Below, in pieces: positions 61,521 through 64,000 of a DNA stretch of 64,000 nt (the first letter of the stretch is position 1; each line of letters begins with the position of its first letter). Source of the stretch: Adineta ricciae (lineage: Eukaryota > Rotifera > Eurotatoria > Adinetida > Adinetidae); assembly GCA_905250025.1 (NCBI GenBank), contig CAJNOJ010000033.1, positions 248,001-312,000 of the forward strand, in the 5' to 3' direction. The position numbers and the translations under genes were made by a program. Under the pieces are notes generated by a model that was not told where the DNA came from, did no database searches, and worked only from the letters and a program-made list of their open reading frames with translations.

Positions 61521-62914
61521 TGTCTTAAATTTTGTTACCTTTTTCCATTCCGTAGTATTATTATTGAATTCTGCTTTTTTTTCCTTTTGTTTCTGTTTCG
61601 TGCATGTTCAGATTTTGTAGAGACATTCGTGCTCATCAATGTAGACTAGATTGATCTTTGCTTTTGCTTTTTGTTCTGGATATTCTGATTGTTGTACAAT
61701 ATTTTCCTCTGCGTTCGATAGAAGAGAACATGTGAATGTCTGTTTTCTGCCAAGGAAACATTTGTTTAAATGAATATAAATTATGGAGGCCACGTCGATT
61801 GTGTTCTTCAAAAGACAAAACATCAAGAATTCGGCGGTTATGCACTATATTTGATGCGTGAGAAATGAACTTTTAATCGAATCAATCTTATACATATATT
61901 CGACATAATCTTTCTGAGAAAGTTCATTTTCAAATGCGAATATTTGCTGTCGAATCTCATTCGATAGTTTATCTCGACAAGAACATTGAGTATCTAACAA
62001 TAGATATGTCGGCATATCAATTGAGCCGACTGTATGGTACAGATGATGTTGGTGAGTTCGAATGTCTCTCCATGTCTGACTCAAATTTCTTCCTCTTTTT
62101 GCATCTTCATCATTTTCCTTGTCAATATTGAAGCTGATCTCCCACTTTTTATGGTGGTCATTTCGTCTTTCACAACCAGTGCCTAGAAAAAGATCTCGTC
62201 GATCCTATTGCTCGTCCGAGGATTCGACATACACAGCTGATGAGTCGCATGAGTTTGTGTCCATTTGAAAGGACTGGTCAGCATTATATCATTTTGAAAA
62301 TGAATGCATTCGATCGAAGGAAAAAAAACGAGTTCTTCGCGCAAAATGGTCGTCTTTTATTGTACTGTAAATTATTCGAAGATTTTCTAGCTGAAAATTA
62401 TTAACAAAAATGGGTGCGATTAGAACCTAACCATGGCTTAATGTGATCGCGAAGATTTGTATAAAATGAAGGCGAGTATCATGTAGTAGTGTAAGAATCA
62501 CTCAAGTACGAAAGTTACATATGTTGGTTAGCAATTCATCGTTCGCAGATAGCTATTATATATTGTATTGATATGAATCTATTCCTGACAATTGATGATC
62601 TTGAGTTGTTGCTGTAAACTGTTTGAGCACAGCAAATATCAGATATATAGAAATGTTCTCTGTCGGCCACGCAATCGATAAAACAAGCTCATGGTAAATG
62701 AAAGAACTTACAATCGACTGTAGTCTATCACAAGACCAACGAGCTTTCTTCTTTCACTAGTACAAAGCGACTAGTATTTTGATGATACAATTTTAGATGT
62801 TAGTCGTGGTGATGAAGTATGCTGAGAGATAAAAAAATTAAATGCTGATTTAATAATCTCATCTGAAAGGAAATAAAACAAATGTTCGGTAGTTTATTTC
62901 AATCAAAATAGATT
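61521..62914. other. Unresolved region with competing open frames
   Basis: 1.39 kb between EZH (+) and the OPT gene (-). Non-random-looking translations occur on both strands. The minus strand has a 119-codon frame (61845-62204). The plus strand has a frame at about 61934-62180 spliceable at GTGAGT near 62052, and another open run at 62137-62403. They overlap and cannot all be genes. I recognise no family. From about 62400 to 62914 nothing coding is seen. Confidence 0.4.
61845..62204 (-). other. Possible exon of an unknown minus-strand gene
   Basis: An uninterrupted frame of 119 codons with balanced composition, including WEISFNIDKENDEDAKRG and HLYHTVGSIDMPTYLLLD, ending at a stop at 61845-61847. 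There is no ATG near its beginning. The same frame continues upstream past a single TAG (62205-62207) to an ATG, so it is either an exon, a decaying gene or chance. No homologue is recognised. Confidence 0.25.
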
Positions 62915-64000
62915 TCACAGATCAAAACGTTTATAACTAGGTAAATCACCCGAGAAATTTCCATTAGCTAACGGACATCCGTCACCGGTTATACCGCCTG
63001 TTCCCCACCATTTTGGAAAATGTATATCGTTATTTTGAAAAACGAAAAAGATCAGAATACCAGAGATGGCGACGCCACAACTCATCGCTGCTGAGAATAA
63101 GAACGCATACTGTTTCCACCAGGCATGTGCATAACGAAAAAGTACAAAATTAAAAAATGCACCAACGATGAACCATGTTAGGTATTCACCAGCTGGTGCT
63201 GTTGGTATCAAACCTACACCACACAGTAACACAGGAAAATGAATATATTTGAGCCATTGATGAGTTGGGTATTTTCTTATTAACAGCCACGCTGGAATCG
63301 GTAGGATTGCACCGAGAGGAAAACCACAAAGAAGGGGGAAATACAGAGACGATGGGCCAAACATTCGAGTTGGACCAATAACACCCCAAATAATCGATGC
63401 CGAATAGAATGTTGTCGGTTTTGGACATTTCCATTCGACATTGTTTGGTGTACAGATATGCGGAACATGATCGATGAGATACATAGCTACTATATAATTG
63501 ACCAAGCTAGTGATCATGGTTGCAAGAATTTGAGTTAAAAACATTGTACGAGGAGGAATCTATATGGAAAATCATACGGTCGATCAGTCGATATCTTTTG
63601 GAAACACAAGTCACCTTCATATAATGACCGTATTTTAAATTTTCAAGCAAAGATATCGCTTGTATTTGACTTCCATATGCATAAGCCTTAAACACTATAT
63701 TAGCGATGGGCTTGCCAGGAATAAGAATGCCAGCAATAAATTCAGATACAACATTGATTCCTACAAGAATATTGTACGAGAAAAACGTGTAACTCTCAAT
63801 CCATCTTACCGAAACTCATACTTGATGTCGCTAATAACATTCCTGTGGGTAGGATAAAAATTAGAACAAGAAACACAGCGACTACACAAATAATATACAA
63901 TCAGTGACTTGTAAATCAATCTTAATTTCACAATCATCATACCGAATAAAAAGTACCAAGGCATAAGTTGACCGTGATGACAAACAATCGCTGATACAAC
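62915..64000 (-). CDS. OPT-family oligopeptide transporter, C-terminal part
   Basis: Four or more exons are read from the right edge to the stop at 62915. Landmarks in order are HHGQLMPWYFLF, a TM segment (VAVFLVLIFILPTGMLLATSS), GINVVSEFIAGILIPGKPIANIVFKAYAYG, LKYGHYMKIPPRTMF, SASIIWGVIGPTRMFG and GGITGDGCPLANG. They match fungal, plant and prokaryotic OPT transporters of the ISP4/OPT peptide subgroup (NVITEFIIGYLLPGRP, LKLGHYMKIPPR, VIWGLVGPKRIFG). Such proteins are proton-coupled importers of small peptides, glutathione or metal chelates. OPT genes are missing from most animals, so horizontal acquisition is likely. The N-terminal half lies outside the window. Introns are about 50-60 bp. 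The visible part looks intact. Confidence 0.9.

Overview
The window is a gene-dense stretch of a metazoan nuclear genome, most likely a bdelloid rotifer (Adineta/Rotaria type). The organism call is inference. It rests on AT-rich intergenic DNA, many introns of about 33-60 bp, a typical animal gene set, a eukaryotic RNA-dependent RNA polymerase, and three genes unusual in animals: a bacterial-type putrescine aminotransferase, an OPT oligopeptide transporter and a GH3 glycosidase. I recognise about 25 protein genes. I see no rRNA, tRNA, CRISPR array or recognisable transposable element. Exon boundaries were read by eye, so gene spans are firmer than individual splice sites.

Layout. 0-11 kb: UBAP2/lingerer N-terminus (-), MIER corepressor (-), an aconitase/IRP1-like protein with degenerate active site (+), UFSP2 protease (+), DCP2 decapping enzyme (-). 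11-22 kb: mitochondrial phosphate carrier (+), a 3.2 kb gene-poor stretch, then the RdRP (+). 22-36 kb: GFRP-like protein with acidic tail (-), ninjurin (-), exportin-6 (-), MMADHC (-), intronless GH3 enzyme (+), VIP36-type lectin (-). 37-49 kb: ICE1-like Little Elongation Complex subunit (+), PatA-like aminotransferase (+), a small unknown gene (+), TRAP-gamma/SSR3 (+), two tandem Ly6-type genes (+), a small calponin-homology protein (-). 50-64 kb: SET/NAP protein (+), a KAR5/GEX1/Brambleberry nuclear fusion protein (+), membrane dipeptidase (-), RING-H2 E3 ligase (-), E(z)/EZH methyltransferase (+), an unresolved 1.4 kb region, and the C-terminal part of an OPT transporter (-) running off the right edge.

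The genes do not form one pathway. Several act in RNA and chromatin control (DCP2, RdRP, ICE1, MIER, SET, EZH) and several in the secretory pathway or at the membrane (SSR3, VIP36, UFSP2, Ly6 proteins, dipeptidase, ninjurin). Recurrent features are divergent gene pairs sharing short upstream regions and splice-acceptor-like sequences abutting start codons. The latter fit spliced-leader trans-splicing, which is known in bdelloids. The most interesting loci are the IRP1-like protein that naturally has Ser at a cluster-ligand Cys, the nuclear-fusion family gene in a putatively asexual lineage, and the foreign metabolic genes that now carry introns.
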